Shown: positions 46,275 to 54,073 of the stretch, one piece after another
How positions within the stretch are numbered: the first letter of the stretch is position 1
How the letters are laid out: the number at the start of each line of letters is the position of its first letter
Assembly (NCBI GenBank): GCA_020852925.1
Contig: JADYZU010000018.1
Location: forward strand, 1 to 59,093
From: Rubellimicrobium sp.
GTDB lineage: Bacteria > Pseudomonadota > Alphaproteobacteria > Rhodobacterales > Rhodobacteraceae
DNA: 59,093 bases
Direction of reading: 5' to 3'
Made by a program: the position numbers and the translations under genes
Notes under the pieces: generated by a model
Seen by the model: only the letters and a program-made list of their open reading frames with translations
What the model was told of the DNA's origin: nothing
The model's database searches: none

Positions 46275-47118
46275 CGGACGCGCCCATGCGCGGCCCCGTG
46301 CGGGGTTGCGGCTGTGGCTTTCCTCGGGGTGGCTGCTGGCGCTCCTGCTGGCGGCGCTGTTCGCGCCCTGGGTGGCGCCGCAGGATCCGCTGGCGCAGGA
46401 TCTGTTCCTGGGCCGGATGCCCCCGGCCTGGGTGGCGGGGGCAGAGCCGGGCTACTGGCTTGGAACCGACAGCCTGGGGCGGGACGTGCTGTCGCGCATC
46501 CTCCACGGGGCGCGCGTGGCGCTGATCGTGGCGGGGGTGGCGGGCCTTTTCACCTGTGCGATCGGGGCCACGCTGGGCCTGCTGGCCGGGTTCCTGCGCG
46601 GCTGGGTCGACATGGCGATCTCGCGGCTCATCGACATCTGGATGGCCTTTCCGCCGGTGCTGTTCTCGATCCTGCTCATCGCCGTGATGGGGCCGGGCCT
46701 TCTCTCGATCATCACGGCCATCGTCGTCATCGACTGGACCCGGTTCGCCCGCGTGATCCGGGCCGAGGCGATGGCCCAGGGCGCGATGGATTATGTCGCC
46801 TCGGCGCAGGTGGCGGGGCGCGCGCGCCTTGGCATCATGCTGCGCGAGATCCTGCCCAACGTCCTGCCGACCATCGGCGTCCTGCTCACCCTCGAGATGG
46901 GAATCGCCGTGATCGTCGAGGCGATCCTGTCCTTCGTGAATCTGTCGATCTCGACCGACGATCCCACCTGGGGCGGCATGATTTCCGAAGGGCGGGCCTC
47001 GATCCATCAGGCGTGGTGGGTGCTGGTGTTTCCGCTGATCGTCCTGTTCCTCACCGTGCTGTCGTTCTCGCAACTGGGCGAGGGGATCAAGGACCGTTTC
47101 GATCCGGTGCTGCGATGA
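46267..47118 (+). CDS. ABC transporter permease (DppC type)
   Basis: A 283-residue inner-membrane permease. The segment YWLGTDSLGRDVLSRILHGAR is the DppC hallmark, and the EAA-type loop reads DYVASAQVAGRARLGIMLREILPN. It overlaps both neighbours: 8 bases with the upstream permease and 4 (ATGA) with the ATPase downstream. Confidence 0.93.
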   Translation: MADGRAHARPRAGLRLWLSSGWLLALLLAALFAPWVAPQDPLAQDLFLGRMPPAWVAGAEPGYWLGTDSLGRDVLSRILHGARVALIVAGVAGLFTCAIGATLGLLAGFLRGWVDMAISRLIDIWMAFPPVLFSILLIAVMGPGLLSIITAIVVIDWTRFARVIRAEAMAQGAMDYVASAQVAGRARLGIMLREILPNVLPTIGVLLTLEMGIAVIVEAILSFVNLSISTDDPTWGGMISEGRASIHQAWWVLVFPLIVLFLTVLSFSQLGEGIKDRFDPVLR

Positions 47119-47984
47119 GCCATCTGTCGATCCGCAATCTCTCGGCCCGGCTGCGGCGCGGACCGCCGGTGTTGCGGCGGGTCTGCCTTGATGTGGCGGC
47201 GGGCGAGGTGCGGGGCCTTGTCGGGGAATCCGGCGCGGGCAAGTCGATGATCGGCAAGGCGATCCTTGGCATCCTGCCCCCCTCGGTCGAAATCACCGGG
47301 GGCGAAATCCTGCTGGACGGCACCGATCTGCTGACCCTGACGCCGGCCGACCACCGCCGCCGCATCGGCCAGAGCTGTGCCCTGATCCCGCAGGATCCGC
47401 TGACCGCGCTGAACCCCTCGCGGCGGATCGGGCCGCAGATCACCGACCGGCTGGTGGACATCCTCGGCTGGAGCCGCGCCGACGCCCTTGCCCGCGCCCG
47501 CGCCCTGCTGGCCGAAGTGAGGATCGACAACCCCGACCGGGTGATGCGCGCCTATCCGCACGAACTGTCGGGCGGGATGCGGCAGCGCATCCTCATCGCC
47601 TCGGCCTTTGCCGCCGAACCCCGGCTGATCGTCGCGGACGAACCCACGACCGCGCTGGACGTGACGGTGCAGAAACAGATCCTGCGCCTCATCGCCGGGC
47701 TTCAGGCGCGCCATGGCACCTCGATCCTGTTCGTCACCCATGACCTTGGCGTGGTGTCGAAGGTGTGCCAGCGGCTGTCGGTGCTCTATGCCGGGATGGT
47801 GGTCGAGGATGCGACGGTCGCGGATTTCTTTGCCGCGCCGCGCCATGCCTATTCCGCCGCGCTGCTGGCCGCGACCCCGCGCTATACCGATCCGCTGGCC
47901 GGGCTCAACCCGGTGCCCGAGGCGGTGATCGACGCGGTGCGCGCCGAGGTGGCGGCCCATGACCGGGGGGGGCCGCATGGCTGA
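47115..47984 (+). CDS. ABC transporter ATP-binding protein (DppD type)
   Basis: A 289-residue ATPase. Walker [10 protein letters not shown] (about 38-46) ends in M instead of T, still compatible with phosphate binding. Signature LSGGMRQR, Walker [13 protein letters not shown] and the C-terminal oligopeptide-type extension are present. Overlaps the permease by ATGA and the second ATPase gene by 8 bases. Encodes one of the two nucleotide-binding subunits of importer 2. Confidence 0.93.
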   Translation: MSHLSIRNLSARLRRGPPVLRRVCLDVAAGEVRGLVGESGAGKSMIGKAILGILPPSVEITGGEILLDGTDLLTLTPADHRRRIGQSCALIPQDPLTALNPSRRIGPQITDRLVDILGWSRADALARARALLAEVRIDNPDRVMRAYPHELSGGMRQRILIASAFAAEPRLIVADEPTTALDVTVQKQILRLIAGLQARHGTSILFVTHDLGVVSKVCQRLSVLYAGMVVEDATVADFFAAPRHAYSAALLAATPRYTDPLAGLNPVPEAVIDAVRAEVAAHDRGGPHG

Positions 47985-48777
47985 ACTCTATCGTGTCACC
48001 GATCTGCGGCTGTCCCTTCCCGACATGACGGCAAAGCCGCTTCTGGGCGCGGCGCCCCGGATCGAGATCCTCGGGGGCCTGACCTTTTCCATCGAGAAGG
48101 GCGCGGTGGTGGGCATCGTCGGCGGTTCGGGTTCGGGGAAGTCCACGCTGGGGCGCGCGCTGGTGCGCCTGCTCGAACCCACATCCGGCAGCGTCGCCTT
48201 TGACGGCGCCGACATCACCCACCTGCCCGAGGCCCGGTTGCGGCCGATGCGCCGGCGGTTCCAGATGATCTTTCAGGATCCGATGTCCTCGCTCAACCCG
48301 CGCCATCGGGTCGGCACGATCATCGGCGGCCCGCTGGCCCTGCACGGGCTGGACGGGGTCGAGGGCCGGGTGGCGCGCGCGCTCGATCATGTCGGGCTGC
48401 CGCGCGCCTTTGCCCGGCGCTATCCGCACGAACTCTCGGGCGGGCAGCGCCAGCGTGTCGGCATCGCACGGGCGATCGCGCTCGAGCCGGATTTCATCCT
48501 CGCGGATGAAATCGTCTCGGGGCTGGACGTGTCATCGCAGGCGCAGGTGCTGAACCTGCTCGAACGGCTGGTGGCCGACCTGGGCCTGACCATCGCCTTC
48601 ATCAGTCACGACCTGTCGGTGATCCGGCGCCTGTGCCGGCGCACCATCGTGCTGCACCGGGGCCTGATCGTCGAGGACCGGCCCACCCCCGACCTGTTCG
48701 CGGACCCGCGGCACGCCTATACCCGCGACCTCCTCGATGCGATCCCGCTGCCCGATCCCGCTCAGCCCTGGGGCTGA
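47977..48777 (+). CDS. ABC transporter ATP-binding protein (DppF type)
   Basis: A 266-residue ATPase. Walker A GGSGSGKST, signature LSGGQRQR and Walker B FILADEIVSGLD are visible. DEIVSGLD has Ile-Val in place of the usual P-T. The ATG at 47977 follows a G-rich tract; an in-frame ATG 18 bp upstream is an alternative. It completes importer 2 and overlaps the convergent thioesterase gene by 16 bp. Confidence 0.92.
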   Translation: MAELYRVTDLRLSLPDMTAKPLLGAAPRIEILGGLTFSIEKGAVVGIVGGSGSGKSTLGRALVRLLEPTSGSVAFDGADITHLPEARLRPMRRRFQMIFQDPMSSLNPRHRVGTIIGGPLALHGLDGVEGRVARALDHVGLPRAFARRYPHELSGGQRQRVGIARAIALEPDFILADEIVSGLDVSSQAQVLNLLERLVADLGLTIAFISHDLSVIRRLCRRTIVLHRGLIVEDRPTPDLFADPRHAYTRDLLDAIPLPDPAQPWG

Positions 48778-49238
48778 GCGTTGCCCTGCGCCCCGCCGCC
48801 CCCGACCGGGCGGCGCGCGGCCTCCTGCGGCGACATGAGCGATTCGAGCCGGGCCTTCACCTCGTCCGGCCAGGGCATCGACGTGTGGGAATCAAGCCAG
48901 CTTGCCGCCAGCACCTGATCCACCGACCAGCGGTGTTCCTCGCCGCAGTGGATCGTATGCGCCAGCCGCACCGATGAGCGCCCGACCTTCAGCACCGACA
49001 GCCGGAAGGTCAGGAGATCGCCAAAGAACGACGGGCGCGAGAAATCGCACGACAGATGCACCGTGGGCGTGCCCCAGCGTTCCTTCCAGATGATTTCATG
49101 CCAGGGCCAGCCGATCCGGTCCCAGAACTCCTCGACCACGCCGTTGAGCATGTTCAGATAGGCCGGATAGTAGGCCGTGCCCGAGATGTCGCAATCGCCA
49201 AAGCGCAGCATCCGGTCGGTCGTGAAGCAGACGGTCAT
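48762..49238 (-). CDS. Acyl-CoA thioesterase-like protein (hot-dog fold)
   Basis: A 158-residue 4HBT-family protein. The catalytic aspartate region is RFGDCDISGTAYYPAYLN (Asp17 in CDISG), followed by the family's long helix and strands. A Gly/Gln-rich tail follows the core. It is last in the minus-strand GntR-linked operon (100 bp after the kynureninase-like gene), although its own ribosome site (GGGGGGCAAGG) is good. Substrate unknown; it differs from the thioesterase in the abm operon. Confidence 0.87.
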   Translation of the reverse strand: MTVCFTTDRMLRFGDCDISGTAYYPAYLNMLNGVVEEFWDRIGWPWHEIIWKERWGTPTVHLSCDFSRPSFFGDLLTFRLSVLKVGRSSVRLAHTIHCGEEHRWSVDQVLAASWLDSHTSMPWPDEVKARLESLMSPQEAARRPVGGGGAQGNAQPQG

Positions 49239-49338
49239 CCTTGCCCCCCTTTTCGCCCACCGCGCCCGAGCGGCGCGCAAAGGTCAAGGGGGGATCGCCC
49301 GCCGCGCGGCCGCGGCCCACCCCGGCCCGCCGCGCGGG

Positions 49339-50457
49339 TCAGGCGCGCGCGTGGCGGGCCAGCCCCGCGATCAGCGCCGCGACCCCGTCATCGGTCGTCA
49401 CCACCCCGGGCGAGGCGCGCAGGACCCGGCCGCGCCCGTCGGTCGAGATGCCCTCGTCGCGCAGGCGGGCCACCACCGCCGCCGCCGGTCCCGGCAGGCG
49501 CAGCATGACCGATCCGCCGCGCCGCGCCTCGGGTTCCGGTGTCACCAGATCAAGGCGCAATTCGCGCGCCGCCTCGATCAGGCGGGCGGTCCGGGCGCGG
49601 TTGTGCGCCAGGATCGCGCCGTGATCCTGCGCCGCATGCCAGTCCAGCGCCGGCAACGAGGCGATCGCGGCCACGCAGCCCGGCGTGCCGTTGTCGAACC
49701 GGCGGATGTCGGGCGCGTAATCGAACCGGTCGAGCGCCCAGTTGAACGGATCGGGCTGGCTGAACCAGCCGCGCAGTTCCGGCCGGCAGTCGGCGATCAG
49801 GGACGGCGCAACATGCAGGATGCCCGCGCCGGGCGTGCCGCACATCCACTTGAGGCTGGTGGTGACGGTGAAATCCACCGCGGGCGCCATCACGTCGAAG
49901 GGCAGAAGGCCCGCGCCCTGGGTGATGTCGACGCCGATCACGCTGCCCATGCGCCGCCCGTGCGCCACCAGCGCCGGCAGGTCGATGCGGGCCGATGTGG
50001 TCGAGGAGACCCAGGTCAGCAGCGCCAGCGCCACGTCCGGGCCCCAGCGGTTCAGGAAATCCTCGTCCTCGACCCAGGCCGCACCCTGCCGCAGCGGCAC
50101 GGTGTCAAGGGTGAACCCCAGCCGCTCCTGCAGGCGCGTCAGCAGGAAATGGTTCGAGGGAAAGCAGTCGGCCGCGATCAGCACCCTGCGCCCGCGCAGC
50201 CGTTCCGGCGGCAGCGCGGTCAGGATCATGTGCACCGCCTGCGTGACGTTCTCGGCCGTGGTCACGCTGCCCTCGGGCGCGTTGATGATGGCCCGCCAGC
50301 GGTCGATGAAGGCCGCCCGCCGCGGCAGCAGCCAATCCCATTGCGCATCGTTCGCCGCCCCCCAGACCGCGGCGAACGCACCCATGGTGCGGGCGAGGTC
50401 CGCCTCCTTGCCGGGATAGATGCCGATGGAGTGATAGAGGAAATAGGCGTCCTGCAT
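49339..50457 (-). CDS. Class V aminotransferase-fold PLP enzyme, kynureninase-like
   Basis: A 372-residue PLP enzyme. Lys203 in TSLKWMCGTPGAG is the expected Schiff-base lysine and Asp177 in VDITQGAG is the pyridine-N partner. The VDITQGAGLLPFD..SLKW layout resembles kynureninase, but the protein is about 30-40 residues shorter than typical KynU. Cysteine-desulfurase-like or other class V activity is possible. It lies 4 bp after the amino-acid permease gene, so its substrate may be the imported amino acid. Not close to kynA, which is at 20.9 kb. Confidence 0.82.
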   Translation of the reverse strand: MQDAYFLYHSIGIYPGKEADLARTMGAFAAVWGAANDAQWDWLLPRRAAFIDRWRAIINAPEGSVTTAENVTQAVHMILTALPPERLRGRRVLIAADCFPSNHFLLTRLQERLGFTLDTVPLRQGAAWVEDEDFLNRWGPDVALALLTWVSSTTSARIDLPALVAHGRRMGSVIGVDITQGAGLLPFDVMAPAVDFTVTTSLKWMCGTPGAGILHVAPSLIADCRPELRGWFSQPDPFNWALDRFDYAPDIRRFDNGTPGCVAAIASLPALDWHAAQDHGAILAHNRARTARLIEAARELRLDLVTPEPEARRGGSVMLRLPGPAAAVVARLRDEGISTDGRGRVLRASPGVVTTDDGVAALIAGLARHARA

Positions 50458-50461
50458 GGTC

Positions 50462-51136
50462 TTACCTTTGATAGGCGCGCTGGAAGCGATGCTCGAGCCA
50501 GCCGGTCAGCCGCACCAGCGGCCAGAGGATCGCCACATAGATCAGCGCGGCACCGATCAGCGGCGAGGGATTGGCGAACAGCGCCTGCGCATCGGTCGCC
50601 TGCTTCAGCAGGTCCGACATCGCCACCACCGAGGCAAGCGAGGTGTCCTTGATGATGCTCACGCAGTTCGAGGCATGGGGCGGGATCACGATGCGCACCG
50701 CCTGCGGCAGGATCACCTTGCGGATCGTCACCCAGAACCCGAGGCCAAGCGCCGAAGCCGCCTCGGCCTGACCGCGCGGCACGGCCTGGATGCCGGCCCG
50801 CATCACTTCGGCGGAATAGGCGCCCAGCACCAGCGACAGCGCCGTGGCGGCGGCGGTGAAGGACGACAGCACGATACCGGCGAAGGGCAGCGCGTAATAG
50901 ATGAGGATGAGCACCACCAGCACCGGCATGGCGCGCATGAAATCGGTGTAGATCGTGGCGACAAGGCGCAGCGGCCGCGCCCCGTAAAGCCGCATGAGCG
51001 CGATGACGATGCCCAGCGACGTGCCCAGCACGATCGCGGTGGCGCCAAGGGTCAGCGTCATGCCCAGCCCGCGCAGCAGGATCGGAAACGCCCGTCGCAG
51101 CACGTCGGTGTTGAAGAAGATGTCGATGGCGTTCAT
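50462..51136 (-). CDS. Polar amino-acid ABC transporter permease (HisM/GlnP type)
   Basis: A 224-residue permease. Five membrane segments are expected, with the EAA motif in AEAASALGLGFWVTIRKVILPQAVR. It pairs with the periplasmic binding protein at 52404. No ATP-binding subunit is found nearby, so one must be shared or encoded elsewhere. ATGA overlap with the DUF1445 gene. Confidence 0.92.
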   Translation of the reverse strand: MNAIDIFFNTDVLRRAFPILLRGLGMTLTLGATAIVLGTSLGIVIALMRLYGARPLRLVATIYTDFMRAMPVLVVLILIYYALPFAGIVLSSFTAAATALSLVLGAYSAEVMRAGIQAVPRGQAEAASALGLGFWVTIRKVILPQAVRIVIPPHASNCVSIIKDTSLASVVAMSDLLKQATDAQALFANPSPLIGAALIYVAILWPLVRLTGWLEHRFQRAYQR

Positions 51137-51918
51137 CTCGGCCCTCCGGCGCGCAGGTCGGTGACAAGCATGTGCCCCGGCGCGTGGGTGATGGCAAAGG
51201 GCAGCCGGGCGGCGGTGATGGCACGTTCCATCGTCACGCCGCAGGCCCAGAACACGGCGACCTCGCCCGCGTCGATGTCGGTCAGGCCGATGCCGTCGAT
51301 CGGGCGCGACAGATCGACCCCGATCGCGCGCGGGTCGCCCGCATGGACCGGGGCGCCATGGGCCTCGGGATGGTTGCGCGTCACCTCGGAGGCAAGCGCC
51401 ACCTGATCCGCCGGGATCGCCCGCATCGAGACCACGAGATTGCCGCCGAACCGCCCGGCGGGACGGTTCGGGATCCGCGTGTCAAAGGCCGAACAGCTCT
51501 GCCCCGGGGCGTGGCAGCGCAATTCCACCCCCGCCGCCACCAGATCGGATTCGAAGCTGAGCGAGCAGCCGATGGCGAAGGGCACCAGATCGTCGCGCCA
51601 ATGCGCGGCGATGTCCGGCACGCGGTCCCCCGGCCGGCCGTCCTGAAACAGACGATAGAGCGGCAGGTCATGGCGCAGGTCGGTCACGCCCAGTTCCGGC
51701 AGGCGCGGATCGCCCCGCCGCCCGCGCGCCAGCTTCGGGCAGGCGGCGGGATTGGCGTCGAGGAAATCCTCGAATTCGTCGGCGGCATCGGCGGGGATGA
51801 AGGCCATGTTGGCCTGCACGAACCCCGGGCACAGTTGCGCGGTCTGGCGCACCTCGCCCGCGCGGAACCGCGCGCGCCACTCGGCCGGGGTCGCGGCCAG
51901 GGACGCGGCCAGGGTCAT
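51133..51918 (-). CDS. DUF1445 family protein (putative hydro-lyase, YcsI-like)
   Basis: A 261-residue DUF1445 protein. Signatures such as CPGFVQANMAFIP (about 29-41) and FAITHAPGHMLVTD (about 240-253) are characteristic. The family is annotated as putative hydro-lyase or D-glutamate-cyclase-like; in humans a DUF1445 domain is part of DGLUCY. Function here is not known. It overlaps the SRPBCC gene (ATGA) and the permease gene. Its place in an amino-acid uptake operon supports a role in amino-acid metabolism. Confidence 0.88.
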   Translation of the reverse strand: MTLAASLAATPAEWRARFRAGEVRQTAQLCPGFVQANMAFIPADAADEFEDFLDANPAACPKLARGRRGDPRLPELGVTDLRHDLPLYRLFQDGRPGDRVPDIAAHWRDDLVPFAIGCSLSFESDLVAAGVELRCHAPGQSCSAFDTRIPNRPAGRFGGNLVVSMRAIPADQVALASEVTRNHPEAHGAPVHAGDPRAIGVDLSRPIDGIGLTDIDAGEVAVFWACGVTMERAITAARLPFAITHAPGHMLVTDLRAGGPR

Positions 51919-52349
51919 CGCGCGCCCCAGTCGGTTTCGATCTGCGCCTTGAACAGCAGCACCTCGAGTTCGTGGGTGCGCCGCGTCCGGTCCCAGCGGG
52001 CGTCATCCATCCAGCCCGCGCGCCAGGTGGTCATGGCGACAAGGCAGTTGTCCTCGGGCAGGCCCCAGTCCGGCCCCGGCATCACCCGGATCGACACGCG
52101 CGGCATCCGCGCCCCCGCCGGGCCCAGGTGAAAGTCGATGAGGCCAAGCGCGGGCAGGGGCCGGATCTCCACCTCGGCCGCGCTGCCGTCAAAGAGCGAG
52201 GCCCCCCGCCACAATCCGGGTTCGCCCGCCGGCACCAGGTCCATCGACCCGAGGGCCCAGCGGCCAAGGCGATGCCCGTCGCTCAGGTGGTCAAAGGCGA
52301 AAGCGGCCGGCGCGGCGATCCGGCACGAGGCAAGGTGGGCGTGATCCAT
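51915..52349 (-). CDS. SRPBCC/START-like small protein
   Basis: A 144-residue protein with the general pattern of a SRPBCC (START/Bet v1-like) lipid-binding or cyclase-fold protein (FAFDHLSDGHRLGRWALGSM near the start). No catalytic residues can be named. It follows the binding protein by 54 bp and overlaps the DUF1445 gene by ATGA. Unknown function. Confidence 0.6.
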   Translation of the reverse strand: MDHAHLASCRIAAPAAFAFDHLSDGHRLGRWALGSMDLVPAGEPGLWRGASLFDGSAAEVEIRPLPALGLIDFHLGPAGARMPRVSIRVMPGPDWGLPEDNCLVAMTTWRAGWMDDARWDRTRRTHELEVLLFKAQIETDWGAR

Positions 52350-52403
52350 GGCAATCCCGGGCAGGGGCGCGGGCAGCCGCCAGGGGCCGCCCGCGCCGGT
52401 CCA

Positions 52404-53198
52404 TCACTCGACCGAGGTCGGCACCGCCATCGGCGTGAGGGTAAGCCCCCCCTCGGCCGGGGGCACGCCCATCCAGCGCTCATAGATTTCGGCCATGGTC
52501 CCGTCCGCCTTCATGTCCGAGATGATCTGGTTCGCCTGTTCAAGCAGCGGCGAATCCTTGGGCATCATGATGGCGAACCATTCGCCGGTGACGATCTCGG
52601 TGGCGACCGAAAGGCCCTGCATCTGCCGGAAGGCATAGCGCAGGCCGACCACGTCGTTCACCACGGCGTCGATGCGGCCGGTCTGGAGATCGGTCAGCAT
52701 GTTGGCGGTCGTGTCATAGCTCTTGTAATCGGCATAGCCGATTTCCTCGGCCCGCTCCTGCAACCACTGCTCGGGGAACGAGGTCGCGACCGACCCCACG
52801 GTGCGGCCGCGCAGATCCTCGACCGAAGCGATGTCCGACCCTTCGCGCACGCCGATGCCCAGGGCGCCCTCGATATAGGGCTGGGTGAAGGACTGGCTTT
52901 CGAGCCGTTCGGCGGTGATGGTCAGCGACGAGATCACCATGTCCACCCGCCCCGAGGCCGAAGCCACGAACAGCGCGCGGAAATCCATGCCCTCGATTGC
53001 GGTGGTGGTGCCCATGCGGCGGGCGATCTCGTTCACGATGTCCACCTCGAACCCCTCGAAGGAGCCGTCCTCGGTCTTGTTCTCCCAGGGCGGGTTCGCG
53101 GGATAGGAGGCGACGCGCAGCGGATCCTGCGCCTGCGCCGCCAGCGGCAGGGCCAGCGCGGCGGCAAGGCCAAGGGCGACACGACGGGTCAGTTTCAT
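52404..53198 (-). CDS. Amino-acid ABC transporter substrate-binding protein
   Basis: A 264-residue family 3 periplasmic binding protein. A signal peptide spans about residues 1-24 (KLTRRVALGLAAALALPLAAQA-QD). The mature part has the motif ENKTEDGSFEGFEVDIVNEIARRMG and a typical FTQPYIEG hinge segment. The start at 53198 is preceded by GAGAGG; the frame is open 27 codons upstream, which would break the signal. It is the first gene of the GntR-linked minus-strand operon. Confidence 0.93.
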   Translation of the reverse strand: MKLTRRVALGLAAALALPLAAQAQDPLRVASYPANPPWENKTEDGSFEGFEVDIVNEIARRMGTTTAIEGMDFRALFVASASGRVDMVISSLTITAERLESQSFTQPYIEGALGIGVREGSDIASVEDLRGRTVGSVATSFPEQWLQERAEEIGYADYKSYDTTANMLTDLQTGRIDAVVNDVVGLRYAFRQMQGLSVATEIVTGEWFAIMMPKDSPLLEQANQIISDMKADGTMAEIYERWMGVPPAEGGLTLTPMAVPTSVE

Positions 53199-53280
53199 GT
53201 TCGGCAACCTCTCTGCTGATGCGGCGAGTCCGTTCCTGCGCCCGCAGCGACTCGCTTCTGGGGGAAAGTCTGCCGTCAAA

Positions 53281-53290
53281 CCGAATACGG
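53281..53290. promoter_or_regulatory. GntR operator candidate (site 1)
   Basis: CCGAATACGG matches the palindrome at 53387-53396 at 9 of 10 positions. It is 83 bp upstream of the binding-protein ATG. With site 2 it brackets the 203-bp divergent gap, about 106 bp apart. Confidence 0.55.
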
Positions 53291-53386
53291 ATCAACAGAT
53301 ACTTTGAACTTCAAGCAACCGGAATGCCGCCGTAACCCGGTTTTCCTTGCCAATTTCCGCGACATACGCCAGAATGAGTCAGTTTT

Positions 53387-53396
53387 CCGTATACGG
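53387..53396. promoter_or_regulatory. GntR operator candidate (site 2, perfect palindrome)
   Basis: CCGTATACGG, a perfect 10-bp palindrome, lies 5 bp before the GntR start codon. Its location over the start region suits autorepression. Similar palindromes with T-x-C-x-G-type cores occur for FadR/FCD GntR regulators. Confidence 0.6.
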
Positions 53397-53401
53397 TTGC
53401 C

Positions 53402-54064
53402 ATGCAGCGCCAGAATCTTCGAGACCATATCTACGACCTGCTGATCCAGCGTATCCGCTCGGGCGCGTTCGGCTTTGACGACCGGTTCGTCGATGTCGCC
53501 ATCGCCGCCGAACTCGGGGCCTCGCGCATGCCGGCGCGCGATGCGCTCATGCGGCTGGCGACCGAGGGCTACCTTGTGCCCAGCACGCGCGGCTATGTCC
53601 TGCCGCGCCTTGGCCCGGACGAGATCCTCGACGTGTTCGAACTGCGCCGCCTGCTTGAACCGCGCGCGGCCGCGCTGGCGGCGCAGGCCATGACCGATGC
53701 CTGCATCGCCACCATGGAACACGCGTTCCACAGCGGCACGGCCGCCCTCGAGGCCGGGGACGGACCGGCGCTGTTCACCGCCTCCGAGGTCTTTCGCAAC
53801 GCCTGGCTTTCGGTGGTGCCGAACCGGACGCTGGTGCAGGCGATCCGGCGCTATTTCGTGCAGGTGCAGAACGTCCGCCTCATCACCATGCGCGTGGACG
53901 AGGTGCTGCCGGTCATCCTTGCCGGGCAGCGCGACATCCTTGACGCACATCGCGCCCGCGATGCCGTGGCGGCCGCCGACCGCATCCTGCGCTTCGTGAT
54001 CGAGGGCGAGATCGCCTTCCGCCGCGCGATCGCCGACGGACAGGCCGGGATTTCCCCGCCCTGA
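53402..54064 (+). CDS. GntR-family transcriptional regulator (FCD domain)
   Basis: A 220-residue regulator. The N-terminal winged helix is at about 1-65 (including VDVAIAAELGASRMPARDALMRLATEGYL), and the C-terminal FCD (FadR-like) effector domain at about 75-210. It is divergent from the amino-acid binding-protein gene and most likely controls that operon. Two matching 10-bp palindromes in the gap are candidate sites. Ends convergent with the RamB-like gene. Confidence 0.92.
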   Translation: MQRQNLRDHIYDLLIQRIRSGAFGFDDRFVDVAIAAELGASRMPARDALMRLATEGYLVPSTRGYVLPRLGPDEILDVFELRRLLEPRAAALAAQAMTDACIATMEHAFHSGTAALEAGDGPALFTASEVFRNAWLSVVPNRTLVQAIRRYFVQVQNVRLITMRVDEVLPVILAGQRDILDAHRARDAVAAADRILRFVIEGEIAFRRAIADGQAGISPP

Positions 54065-54073
54065 GCCGGCGGC

